From contig DATBRV010000112.1 of assembly GCA_036560145.1 (NCBI GenBank), forward strand, positions 69,676 through 133,675: a DNA stretch of 64,000 nt, written 5' to 3'. Below are positions 35,499 to 43,646 of this stretch, in pieces; the stretch's first letter is position 1, and each line of letters starts with the position of its first letter. The stretch is from DATBRV01 sp036560145. GTDB taxonomy: Bacteria; Myxococcota_A; UBA9160; SMWR01. The notes beneath the pieces were generated by a model. That model worked only from the letters and a program-made list of their open reading frames with translations, had not been told where the DNA came from and did no database searches. Both the position numbers and the translations under genes were made by a program.

Positions 35499-37061
35499 AT
35501 GAACGGCCAGCTCGCGCGCCGCGCGATCACACCCGTCCTCGTCGGCCTCGCGGCCCTGGCCGGGATGCTCGCCCTGGCCCACGCCACCCGCCATGGCGCC
35601 GGGATCGCCCCGGATTCCGCGAGCTACCTGGAAGCGGCCCGCAACCTCGCCGCCGGCCACGGCGTCTCGACCTCGGAGGACGGCGTCTCGTTGCTTCCGC
35701 TGACGCGCTTTCCCCCGCTCTACCCGGCCGCGATCGCGGCGATTGCAAAGCTCGGGGCGGATCCCCTGGATGCAGCCCGCTGGCTCGGCATCGTCCTGCT
35801 CGGCGCAAACAGCGTGCTCGCGGGCCTGCTGGTCGCGAGGTGCGCGCCCGGCGCGCGCTGGCTCCCTGTCGTCGGCGCGGTCCTGATGGCGAGCTCGCCG
35901 GACGTGGTCGTGATCCACGGCGCCGTGCTCTCGGAGCCGCTCTTCCTCTTCCTCGGATTCTCGGGGCTGCTCTTCCTCTCGCTTCATCTGGAGACGAGGC
36001 AGCCGCGGTGGCTGCTCGCGGCCTCGTTCCTCGTCGCGCTCGCCTGCCTCACGCGCTTCGTCGGACCCTCGCTGGTGGCGACCGGGGCGCTCGCCCTCCT
36101 CTTCTTCCCGGGCGCTCGGCCTCGCCGGCGTGCGCTGGACGCTGCCGCGTTCGCGGCGATCGCCCTGCTCCCGGTTTGTTTTTGGACGCTTCGCAACCAG
36201 CTCCTCGCCGGCGAGGCGACGCGCCGGAGCTTCGCGTTCCATCCGATCGAAGGAGACGCGTTCCGCCTCGCGCTCCGGTCCGTCGGGGGGTGGCTGCTGG
36301 CGGGCCAGCTCGGCGAGGTCGCCGCCTGGCTGCTCGGCGCGGTCCTGCTGCTCTGCGTCCTGCGCTGGCTCGCGCGTGGCGCGCCGCGCGCCGGGGCGGC
36401 GGCGATGCCGCGCATCCTGCTCTGGTTCGTCCCCATGTATCTGGTCCTGCTGCTGGCTTCGATCTCGTTCTTCGACGCCGCGACGCCCCTCAACAGCCGC
36501 ATCCTCTCGCCGCTCCTGGTGGCGCTGCTGGTGCTCGCGGTCTGCGGCGCGCAAGCGGCGGCGCGCGGCTGGCGCAGCCCCGCGCCTGCAATCCTCGCGG
36601 CGCTGATGGCGCTCGTCTTCACCTTCTGCTTCGCCCGCGACACCCGCGAGTGGATCCGAGAGCGGGCGGCGACGGGAGGCGTGGGATTCGGCAGCCTCGC
36701 CTGGCGCGAGTCCGAGACGATGCGCCGCGTGAGCGAGCTCCCCGCCGACGCTCTCGTCTACTCGAACGCGCGCGACGCGATCTACGCCCTGACCGGCCGG
36801 GGGAGCCGCTGGATCCCGGCCTGGGTCGACGCCGAGACGCGTCAGCCGCGCCCGGACTATCTCGCCGAGCTCGAAGAGATCCGGGCCGGCCTGCGCGCCG
36901 GAAACGCCTCGCTGGTCTGGTTCGACCGGATCGACTGGCGCTGGTATCTGCCCTCTCGCCCCGCCCTCTCGCAGCAGCTTCCGATCCTTCAGGTGTCGCA
37001 GCTCCGCGACGGCGAGATCTGGGGATACGATCCCGCGCGCGACGCGCCGGGCGCCCGCTAG
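35499..37061 (+). CDS. Polytopic membrane glycosyltransferase (GT39/PMT-like)
   Basis: A 520-aa protein with ~11 TM helices. The first periplasmic loop has GIAPDSASYLEAARNLAAGHG, with the Asp-Ser-x-x-Tyr arrangement of GT39-like enzymes that take sugars from polyprenyl phosphate. VIHGAVLSEPLFLF (second loop Glu) is also typical. The C-terminal ~100 aa form a soluble domain (SELPADALVYSNARDAIYALTGR...). It is convergent with another GT39-like gene with 1 nt between stops. Donor and acceptor are unknown. Confidence 0.75.
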   Translation: MNGQLARRAITPVLVGLAALAGMLALAHATRHGAGIAPDSASYLEAARNLAAGHGVSTSEDGVSLLPLTRFPPLYPAAIAAIAKLGADPLDAARWLGIVLLGANSVLAGLLVARCAPGARWLPVVGAVLMASSPDVVVIHGAVLSEPLFLFLGFSGLLFLSLHLETRQPRWLLAASFLVALACLTRFVGPSLVATGALALLFFPGARPRRRALDAAAFAAIALLPVCFWTLRNQLLAGEATRRSFAFHPIEGDAFRLALRSVGGWLLAGQLGEVAAWLLGAVLLLCVLRWLARGAPRAGAAAMPRILLWFVPMYLVLLLASISFFDAATPLNSRILSPLLVALLVLAVCGAQAAARGWRSPAPAILAALMALVFTFCFARDTREWIRERAATGGVGFGSLAWRESETMRRVSELPADALVYSNARDAIYALTGRGSRWIPAWVDAETRQPRPDYLAELEEIRAGLRAGNASLVWFDRIDWRWYLPSRPALSQQLPILQVSQLRDGEIWGYDPARDAPGAR

Positions 37062-37062
37062 C

Positions 37063-38661
37063 TCACGGGCGCTGCTGGAAGACGTACAAGGTCGGGCGCA
37101 CGTACAAGAGATCGCCGGGCCGGCGGCTGCCGAGCCAATCGGGGAGGCAGGCGGGGCGGAATTCCGGCCCGAAGCGGGCGACGAGCCGATAGCGCTCTTC
37201 GCGGAAGAGCGCGTCGAAGAAGGCCGGCGCGGTGTCTCCCTCCGCCCGCTCGCGGGCGTAGTCGCTGGTGGCGATGTAGTCGAGACCGGCGCCCAGGTAG
37301 CGCGAAGCATCGAAGTTGCGGCGCAGCATGAGGCCGTCCACGCGGAGCCGGTGGTCCGCCGCGAGCCGCGGCGCATAGGTGTGATCCCCGTAATAAGACG
37401 CGGTGACGCCGACGCGCGCCCCCGGCGGCGCGTGCTCGGCGAGCCAGCGGCCCGCTCGATCCCGGACGTCCTCGGCAAACTGAAGCGGCCACAGATAGGC
37501 CAGCGAGAGCTGGAGCGAGAGGGCGGCGGTCAGGCCGAGGGCGGCAGCCGTGGCCGCGCGCACGCGCGCCGGCCCCGCGAGCGCGCGCATCGCCGCCGCC
37601 AGCGCCGCCGCGGCGGCGAGCGCCATGGGCGCCGCCAGCACCTCCTGGTGTCGCAGCATGTCGCCTCCCAGGCGGGCGAGCAGGACGTAGCCGGCGGCGA
37701 TCTGGGCGACGACGGCCAGGCTGCCAGGCGCGCGCGAGGCCATCAGCACCGGAATCCCCGCGTAACCCGCCAGCGCTGCGGCGCTGCCGAAGGCGTACAG
37801 CGACACGGTGCTGAGTTGATCGACCGGGAGCGCCCAGCTCCCTTCGTTGTGGGTCGAGGCCGCGATCCCGAGCCCGCCCCGCCAGGCTTCGAGATGGAGC
37901 AGGGCCTCGAGGTTTCCGAACAGCCATCCTGCGAGTGCGCCCCCCGCGATCACGGGCGCGGAGCGGAGCGCGGCGCGCAGCCAGCGCGCGCCCGGCTTGC
38001 CGCGCTCGTGCTCGAGCGCGGCGACCGCGAGCGGCGCGAGGCCGACGGCGCCCGAGAGCAGACACGCCGTGGCGAGCCCCGTGCACGCCCCGCCCAGCGC
38101 GAGCCAGCGGCGGTCGCCCGTGCGCGCCATCGCGACGGCCGCCGCCAGCGACGCCGTCGTGAGGGCCGCGCTGAGCACGTCGGGACGCGCGTAGTGGGCG
38201 TCCAGCGCCGTGACGGGAAAGAACAGATAGAGGGCGGCGGCGCCGAGCGCGGGCGCGGCGCCGAGCAGGCGGAGCGCCACGGCCGCCAGCAGCGCGGCGC
38301 TGGCCAGATCGGCGGCGACGTTCAGCAGGCGCAGCCCCAGCAGGGTCGCCGCGTAGTCCTGCGGCGGCGGGGCCAGCTGGCTGGCGCGCACGGCGCCTCG
38401 CACCAGCCAGCCCACCCGCGCGTAGAAGGCCCCGCCATAGACGAACGCAACCGGGCTCGGTGTCGCGTAGAGCTGCTCGGCGGCGTGCCAGACCACGTGC
38501 TCGTCGGGGTGGATCGGCGGCTCGCCCGGCGCGCCGCGATCCGGCAGCCCCCAGCCGAGCCCGAGCAAGCGCAGGCCGAGCCCCGCGAGCATCACCAGCA
38601 GCAGGCCGCGGCGTGCCGCCGCCGAGGGGGCCTCGCGGGAGGTAGCGGATCTTCGCTGCAA
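37063..38661 (-). CDS. Polytopic membrane glycosyltransferase (GT39 family)
   Basis: A 532-aa protein with ~11 TM helices. The first loop motif is PIHPDEHVVWHAAEQLY, with the Asp-Glu pair of GT39/PMT enzymes. The second loop has ALDAHYARPDVLSAA, which matches the Ala-Arg/Lys-x-Asp region. The C-terminal soluble part resembles the periplasmic tail of the neighbouring enzyme. It is Ala/Leu-rich and of very high GC. It is convergent with the 35.5-kb gene and divergent from the 38.7-kb methyltransferase, in a cluster suited to surface-glycan or lipid modification. Confidence 0.78.
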   Translation of the reverse strand: MQRRSATSREAPSAAARRGLLLVMLAGLGLRLLGLGWGLPDRGAPGEPPIHPDEHVVWHAAEQLYATPSPVAFVYGGAFYARVGWLVRGAVRASQLAPPPQDYAATLLGLRLLNVAADLASAALLAAVALRLLGAAPALGAAALYLFFPVTALDAHYARPDVLSAALTTASLAAAVAMARTGDRRWLALGGACTGLATACLLSGAVGLAPLAVAALEHERGKPGARWLRAALRSAPVIAGGALAGWLFGNLEALLHLEAWRGGLGIAASTHNEGSWALPVDQLSTVSLYAFGSAAALAGYAGIPVLMASRAPGSLAVVAQIAAGYVLLARLGGDMLRHQEVLAAPMALAAAAALAAAMRALAGPARVRAATAAALGLTAALSLQLSLAYLWPLQFAEDVRDRAGRWLAEHAPPGARVGVTASYYGDHTYAPRLAADHRLRVDGLMLRRNFDASRYLGAGLDYIATSDYARERAEGDTAPAFFDALFREERYRLVARFGPEFRPACLPDWLGSRRPGDLLYVRPTLYVFQQRP

Positions 38662-38731
38662 GCGGGCATCTTATGTCGGGCGCGGGGTGCTCCGCCAAGT
38701 TCCGAGGCCTCGGAGGGCTCGCTCGAGAAGC

Positions 38732-39670
38732 ATGCCGGCGACGATTCCCACGCACCTCGAGCGAAACGTCCGGCCGCTCGGACCCGAGGCGGAAGCGCAG
38801 GTGCGGCGATCGCTGATCACGCACTACTTCGCTGCTTCGCCGCCCGGTTATCTGGAGACCGAGATCGGCCGGAAGGATCTGGAGGCGCACCAGTTCCACC
38901 GGCTCGCGCGCAACCGGCGCGTGATCGTGCCCTGGCTGGACGCCGCGCGGCCGCTCGCGGGGGCGCGGATCCTCGAGATCGGCTGCGGAACCGGAGCCTC
39001 CACGGTCGCGCTTGCGGAGCAGGGCGCCGAGGTGATCGGCGTCGACATCGACGAGCCCGCGATGGCGGCCGCCCGCGAGCGCGCCCGCCTGCATGGACAG
39101 CGGGCGGTCTTCACGTTCTGTAATGCGACGGAAGTGGCCGAGCGCTTCGCCGGCGAGCGCTTCGATTTCATCATCTACTTCGCGGCGCTCGAGCACATGA
39201 CGCTCGAGGAGCGGCTCTCGTCGATCGCGAGCACCTGGCGGATGCTCCCGAGCGGAGGCCTCTGGGTCGTGATCGAGACGCCCAACCGCTTGTGGTACTA
39301 CGACGGGCACACGGCGCTGCTGCCGTTCTTCCACTGGCTGCCGGAGGATCTGGCGTTCCAGTACACGCGCTTCAGCCAGCGCAGCAACTTCCGGGAGATC
39401 TACCGGGAGGACGGGCCGGAGCGCCGGCAGCATTTCCTGCGGCGCGGGCGGGGCGTCAGCTTCCACGAGCTCGAGCTCGCGATCGGCCCGGCGGCGGAGC
39501 TCGAGGTGGTCAGCTCCCTGCATCAGTTCGGGAGCCGGCGAAGCCGGCTGCCGTGGCGGCGGCGCGTCTCGACGGCGGAGGCGTACCGCAGGATCCTGGC
39601 CGCGGTGGGGCCGGCCGGCGTCCACGAGGGCTTCTATCAGGAGGATCTCGACCTGATCCTCCGGAAGTAG
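38732..39670 (+). CDS. Class I SAM-dependent methyltransferase
   Basis: A 312-aa enzyme with ILEIGCGTGASTVALAEQGAEVIGVDIDEPAMAAARERA (SAM loop and acidic ribose-binding Asp) and DFIIYFAALEHMTLEERL. An unusually long C-terminal region is rich in aromatic and basic residues. The ATG at 38732 is preferred, with GAGAAG upstream. The last 34 bp overlap the convergent HTTM gene. The substrate is unknown; context suggests a sugar or lipid. Confidence 0.85.
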   Translation: MPATIPTHLERNVRPLGPEAEAQVRRSLITHYFAASPPGYLETEIGRKDLEAHQFHRLARNRRVIVPWLDAARPLAGARILEIGCGTGASTVALAEQGAEVIGVDIDEPAMAAARERARLHGQRAVFTFCNATEVAERFAGERFDFIIYFAALEHMTLEERLSSIASTWRMLPSGGLWVVIETPNRLWYYDGHTALLPFFHWLPEDLAFQYTRFSQRSNFREIYREDGPERRQHFLRRGRGVSFHELELAIGPAAELEVVSSLHQFGSRRSRLPWRRRVSTAEAYRRILAAVGPAGVHEGFYQEDLDLILRK

Positions 39671-40581
39671 CCGGCGAGGCTGCGGCGGACGGCCGCGAGG
39701 TCGAAGAAGATGAAGAATACGATCGGGAAGAGGCCGAACCCGACGTAGGCGAGCACCGTGTTGGAGACGTGGAAGAAGGCGACACCGAGCAGAAACAGCA
39801 GCCGGGCCCGGGGGCTCGGCATGAAGAGGATCAGCGGGAAGCCGGCCTCCATCACGAAGGTGCTGAATCCGATGATCCGGCAGAGCGTCTCCTGGTGCAT
39901 CAGCCAATAGGGCAGCGGGTTGAAGACGGGCTCGCCCGAGTCGGTGGCGCCCCAGATCAGCGAGCGGCTGAGCAGCAGGTCCTGGATCCGCCGCGGATCC
40001 GTGAACCACACCCAGCCGGTGACGCGCAGCTTCGCGAGCACGGACCAGAAGTAGAAGGACGCGCAGTAGACCTGCATCGCCTTGATCGGCCAGCTCGCCT
40101 GCCACTCCGGGGTGGCGCGTCCCGCCGCCGCCAGCTGCGGGCTCCTGCGGGCGTCGAGCGAGCGGGCGCGGCCGCAGGCCGAGAGCAGCAGGAAGAAGAG
40201 CATCTGGATCGGCACCAGATAGCGGTGATGCTCATCGCCGGTGACGCTGTCGCGAGCGCCCTGGAGATAGAAGATCAGCAGGATCTGGAGTCCGATCGAG
40301 AGACGCGTCCGATAGCCGAGGATCATGCCGAGGGTGGCGAGCTCGAGCAGCGCGAAGCCGGCGTAGGCGAGCACGGGGATCTGGCGCTCGAGGCCGAGCA
40401 GCTCGAAGTACCAGACGGGATCCAGGAAGTAGAAGCTCGCCCCGGACGGGTCGAGCAGGAAAAAAGTATAGAACTGGGTGACGTGGAAGAAGAGCAAACC
40501 GATCCCGAAGCAGATCCGGAGCAGGGCCAGGCTCTCGACCGAGAAGCCGGTGAACCAGAACCGGTTCCACGCGCCCGACAT
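39637..40581 (-). CDS. HTTM-domain (gamma-carboxylase-like) membrane protein
   Basis: A 314-aa protein with a horizontally transferred transmembrane domain, the four-plus-helix module related to vitamin-K gamma-glutamyl carboxylase. Key segments are VESLALLRICFGIGLLFFHV, ELATLGMILGYRTRLS, the TGDEHHRYLVPIQMLFFLLLSACGRARSLDARR region and SFYFWSVLAKL. It is shorter than full carboxylases and lacks their C-terminal lumenal domain. It is paired, 2 nt apart, with the 188-aa gene transcribed ahead of it, so the two may form a complex. Confidence 0.82.
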   Translation of the reverse strand: MSGAWNRFWFTGFSVESLALLRICFGIGLLFFHVTQFYTFFLLDPSGASFYFLDPVWYFELLGLERQIPVLAYAGFALLELATLGMILGYRTRLSIGLQILLIFYLQGARDSVTGDEHHRYLVPIQMLFFLLLSACGRARSLDARRSPQLAAAGRATPEWQASWPIKAMQVYCASFYFWSVLAKLRVTGWVWFTDPRRIQDLLLSRSLIWGATDSGEPVFNPLPYWLMHQETLCRIIGFSTFVMEAGFPLILFMPSPRARLLFLLGVAFFHVSNTVLAYVGFGLFPIVFFIFFDLAAVRRSLAGYFRRIRSRSS

Positions 40582-40583
40582 GC

Positions 40584-41150
40584 CTAGAAGCGCTCCCGCC
40601 AGCGCTCGTCCCAGCGCACGTCCGCCTCCGCGTGGTCGCGCGTGACCTTCGAGAGGTCGTCGAAGCGCCGATAGAGGACGTCGAAGGACGCCTGCACGCG
40701 CACGATGAACCCGGGATCGTCGGGCTCGAGGTCGAAGGTCTTGTTCAGGCTCTGGAGCAGGCGGAACCCGGTGTCGGGGTCGTGGCGCTCCTCCCCCTCT
40801 TCGAGGCCGCGGATCCAGCGGTTGAAGGCGCCGAGGCTCTGGCTGGCGTGCTCGTAGCCGACCGCCGCCTGGCCGAACGCACGCTGGTAGTAGATCCGGT
40901 ACATGTGGTTGCGCGCGATGTTGAGCTCGCTCGCGCCGAGGTAGCCGGTGCTCCCGTCGCGGCGCGTGACTTCCACCCCGCGCATGTAGACCGCGTCCTC
41001 GACCACGCGATTGGAGGTGAGCTCGTGGGGCTCCCAGGCGCTGTACATCGGCGCCCAGGTCAGCGGGAAGCTGTCGACGCGGAGCAAGACGGCGCCCCAG
41101 GTCACGCAGAGCCACGCGACGAGGAAGCGGCTCACGTTCCGGCGCGTCAA
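40584..41150 (-). CDS. HTTM-partner protein, single N-terminal TM
   Basis: A 188-aa protein (TTG start at 41150) with a hydrophobic N terminus (residues ~8-24) and a soluble part. FPLTWAPMYSAWEP follows the anchor, as in proteins encoded next to bacterial HTTM genes, and the rest is charged and helical (FNRWIRGLEEGEERHDPDTGFRLLQSLNKTF). I recognise the pairing, not a family with a known function. It is probably co-translated with the HTTM protein 2 nt downstream. Confidence 0.7.
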   Translation of the reverse strand: MTRRNVSRFLVAWLCVTWGAVLLRVDSFPLTWAPMYSAWEPHELTSNRVVEDAVYMRGVEVTRRDGSTGYLGASELNIARNHMYRIYYQRAFGQAAVGYEHASQSLGAFNRWIRGLEEGEERHDPDTGFRLLQSLNKTFDLEPDDPGFIVRVQASFDVLYRRFDDLSKVTRDHAEADVRWDERWRERF

Positions 41151-41229
41151 GGAATCCCCCCGAGGCGGAGAGCATACGCGAGATCGGATAGGCTCTGCGC
41201 ACCCCCCTGCGACCGTGGAGGAGCTGCAA

Positions 41230-41886
41230 ATGGCCCGGGGACTCCTGCTGATCGTTCTGGCGGCGCTTCTCTCGCTCGCGGGGCTGGCCGGCTACCAGCT
41301 GCTGCGGACGGGTCTCGCCGCCGACGTCTACCGCGCGCGCCTCGAGGAGACGGTCCGGGATTACGAGATCCTGCGCGGACAGTACAACCAGGCCGTCCGC
41401 CGCACGGCCGTCACCGAGCTGGTGGTCGAGGACGGCAAGCTCGCCGTGGTGATCCGCGACGCCGGCGGGATCCTGCGCAGGATCGAGACCCCCTTCGATC
41501 CGTCGCGGGAGATCTACGTCGACTTCGTGCTCCTCGACGGGCGCCTCTGGATCCGTCGGGTCTTCGACGACCGGACGCCGCCCGAGCAGGGGGTGCTGAT
41601 CGACCCTGCGCTCGCGGAGATCGACTGGAGCGAGGAGCCCGAGGCCTACGGCAAGGCGGCCTATCGCGCGCTCGGCCCGGGTCGCTGGGTGGTCTCGGTG
41701 ACGGGCGACGGATCGCTCGGCCTGGCCCAGGCGAGCGAGGACGCGGTCATCGAGCTGGCGCCCCCGCCGCCCGTGCGCGACTACGAGCCGATCGAGAGCG
41801 CGCTCGACGGCGCGCTGCGGGATCTCGCCCCCGCCGAGGTGTTGCGGGCGCTCTCGGAGCGACTCGGTTGGAACCTCCGCAGCTAG
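41230..41886 (+). CDS. Membrane-anchored protein of unknown function
   Basis: A 218-aa protein with AGGAG 7 nt before its ATG. The N-terminal TM helix (about 4-24) is followed by a short coiled-coil-like stretch (YRARLEETVRDYEILRGQYNQAV) and a beta-rich domain (ELVVEDGKLAVVIRDAGGILRRIETPFDPSREIYVDFVLLDGRLWIRRVF). The layout recalls periplasmic anchored proteins, but I find no family match. The downstream PAS gene starts inside its 3' end. Confidence 0.68.
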   Translation: MARGLLLIVLAALLSLAGLAGYQLLRTGLAADVYRARLEETVRDYEILRGQYNQAVRRTAVTELVVEDGKLAVVIRDAGGILRRIETPFDPSREIYVDFVLLDGRLWIRRVFDDRTPPEQGVLIDPALAEIDWSEEPEAYGKAAYRALGPGRWVVSVTGDGSLGLAQASEDAVIELAPPPPVRDYEPIESALDGALRDLAPAEVLRALSERLGWNLRS

Positions 41887-42440
41887 CGACTCTTTGGACG
41901 ATCGACGCGGCGGACGTGATCACGTCCGTCGGCGCCGATTGGAATGCCTTCGCGGCCGCCAACGACGGCGCGGCGCTGACCGGCTCGCGCGTGGTCGGGC
42001 GCTCGCTCTTCGACTTCATCGCCGGGGACGAGACCCGGCGGATCTACCAGCTCCTGCTGCGCCGGGTGCGCGCGCTCGACGCGCCGATCCTCCTGCCCTT
42101 CCGCTGCGATTCGCCGGACGCCCGGCGCCACATGCGCCTCGAGATCCGGCCGGGGCGCGAGCGCGGGGTCGAGTTCCGCGGCGTCTGCCTGCGCTCGGAG
42201 ACCCGCCGCCATCTGCGGCTCGTCTCTGCGAGCGAGCCCCGCCCGCGGGCGCTGCTCGTCTCGTGCTCGTTCTGTCTGCTCGTGCAGGTGCCTCCAAAAA
42301 GCTGGCTCGAGGCGGAGGATGCCGTGGTGCGGCTCCGCCTGCTCGACGGCGACGCGCCGCCGCGGCTCGTGTACGGCGTCTGTCCCGCGTGCAAAACCCG
42401 ACTTGGCGAGGCTAGCGGCGGAGCTGCCCCGCTCCGGTGA
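41868..42440 (+). CDS. PAS-domain protein with C-terminal zinc ribbon
   Basis: A 190-aa protein starting at TTG 41868 behind a GGAG. Residues ~12-100 form a PAS-like sensor domain (DVITSVGADWNAFAAANDGAALTGSRVVGRSLFDFIAGDETRRIYQLLLRRV). The C-terminal part has CSFC and, 40 residues on, CPAC, a zinc-ribbon pair. With no kinase or DNA-binding domain it would act through partners. The start overlaps the previous gene by 19 nt and the end overlaps the convergent dehydrogenase gene by 29 nt. Confidence 0.7.
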   Translation: MEPPQLATLWTIDAADVITSVGADWNAFAAANDGAALTGSRVVGRSLFDFIAGDETRRIYQLLLRRVRALDAPILLPFRCDSPDARRHMRLEIRPGRERGVEFRGVCLRSETRRHLRLVSASEPRPRALLVSCSFCLLVQVPPKSWLEAEDAVVRLRLLDGDAPPRLVYGVCPACKTRLGEASGGAAPLR

Positions 42441-43485
42441 TCGGGGGCAGGTCGAGCGGCGTGAGCACCCCCGGCTTCGCGGCGCAGACCGCCGGGATGC
42501 TGTTCACGATGCGACTGGCCGCGGTGGCGTTGCCGCCCCCGGCCGGCCCCGGCTCGCAGGAATCCTCGCCGTGGATGCTGACGTGCAGCTCGGGAGAGCC
42601 GCTGATCCGGACCCGATGGCAGCCCCTTCCCTCGGTCGGGTGAGGCCAATCGGGGGCGCAGGCATCGTCGATCCGGGTGATGTGCTCGACGACGTAGAGC
42701 GCCCTGCCCTGGCAGAGGCCGCGCACCTCGAATCGGAACGCTCCCTGCGTGCCTTCGTCGAATCGCCCCATGCCGGGGACCTGCACGGTGCGCGCCAGCG
42801 GGCGCCGCTCGACGAAGCTCTCGACCGCGTCCACCGGGCGCCCGAGACCATCCCCGAGCAGGCGCACCATCGGCTCCCAGACCATCTTGAGCGCGAAGTC
42901 GTGGAGCATGATCGGCAGGCGATCCATCGGCTCGCCGAAGCCGATCACCTTGCGCACCACCTCGGGCTGATCGTAGAGCGCGTAGTTGAAGATCTCCTGA
43001 CAGCGCACCTCGCGGATGTCGGAGACCACGCCGCTGAGCAGCAGCGGGAGGATGTCGAGCGCCCATCCCGGATCGATACCGGAGACGAACAGCGAGCTGC
43101 CGCCTTCCCGGCAGGCGTCCTGCACCTGCTCGAGCAGCTCGGGCGGGGTGGTGGGCGGGTAGAGCAGCGCGTAAAACGAAGTTGATACGACGTTCGCGCC
43201 GGCTCGCAGGCAGGCGAGCAGATCCTGGAGCGCCTCGGCGGGGCGGGTGTCGGCGCTGGCCGTGTACACGACGGCGTCCACGCCCTGCGCCAGCAGCGCG
43301 CGGGAGTCCTGCGTGGCGAGCACGCCGGTCTTCGCGACGCCGGCGATCTCGCCCGCATCGCGGCCGCGCTTGGCGGGGTTCGAGACGATCACGCCCGCCA
43401 GCGCGAGGTCGTGGTGCGAGAGGACGGCGCGAATCGCGGGCCGGCCGACGTTGCCGGTTCCCCAGACGAGCACGCGCTTGCTCAT
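42412..43485 (-). CDS. DapB/amine-dehydrogenase-like NAD(P)-dependent oxidoreductase
   Basis: A 357-aa Rossmann protein starting at ATG 43485. The dinucleotide motif WGTGNVGRPAIRAV (residues 8-21) is followed by LALAGVIVSNPAKRGRDAGEIAGV, VVYTASADTRP, and NVVSTSFYALLYPP. The layout matches the dihydrodipicolinate-reductase-like group that contains 2,4-diaminopentanoate dehydrogenase, so reductive amination or oxidative deamination of a small amine is a reasonable guess. It is divergent from the NRPS gene, with a shared 161-bp promoter region. Confidence 0.82.
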   Translation of the reverse strand: MSKRVLVWGTGNVGRPAIRAVLSHHDLALAGVIVSNPAKRGRDAGEIAGVAKTGVLATQDSRALLAQGVDAVVYTASADTRPAEALQDLLACLRAGANVVSTSFYALLYPPTTPPELLEQVQDACREGGSSLFVSGIDPGWALDILPLLLSGVVSDIREVRCQEIFNYALYDQPEVVRKVIGFGEPMDRLPIMLHDFALKMVWEPMVRLLGDGLGRPVDAVESFVERRPLARTVQVPGMGRFDEGTQGAFRFEVRGLCQGRALYVVEHITRIDDACAPDWPHPTEGRGCHRVRISGSPELHVSIHGEDSCEPGPAGGGNATAASRIVNSIPAVCAAKPGVLTPLDLPPITGAGQLRR

Positions 43486-43646
43486 GTCGCGGACACCCCT
43501 CGCGATGGTCGACGCGAAGATCGCCCGGCAAGAGTCCCATCGCTCGCGCCACCGCGCCAGGGCGTCGGGTCCGATCCTCGCGCGCTCCGCGCGGCGTTCT
43601 GGCAACCTGTGGGCGATTCCGGGCTGGGCCGGGCTGGAGGCTGCGC

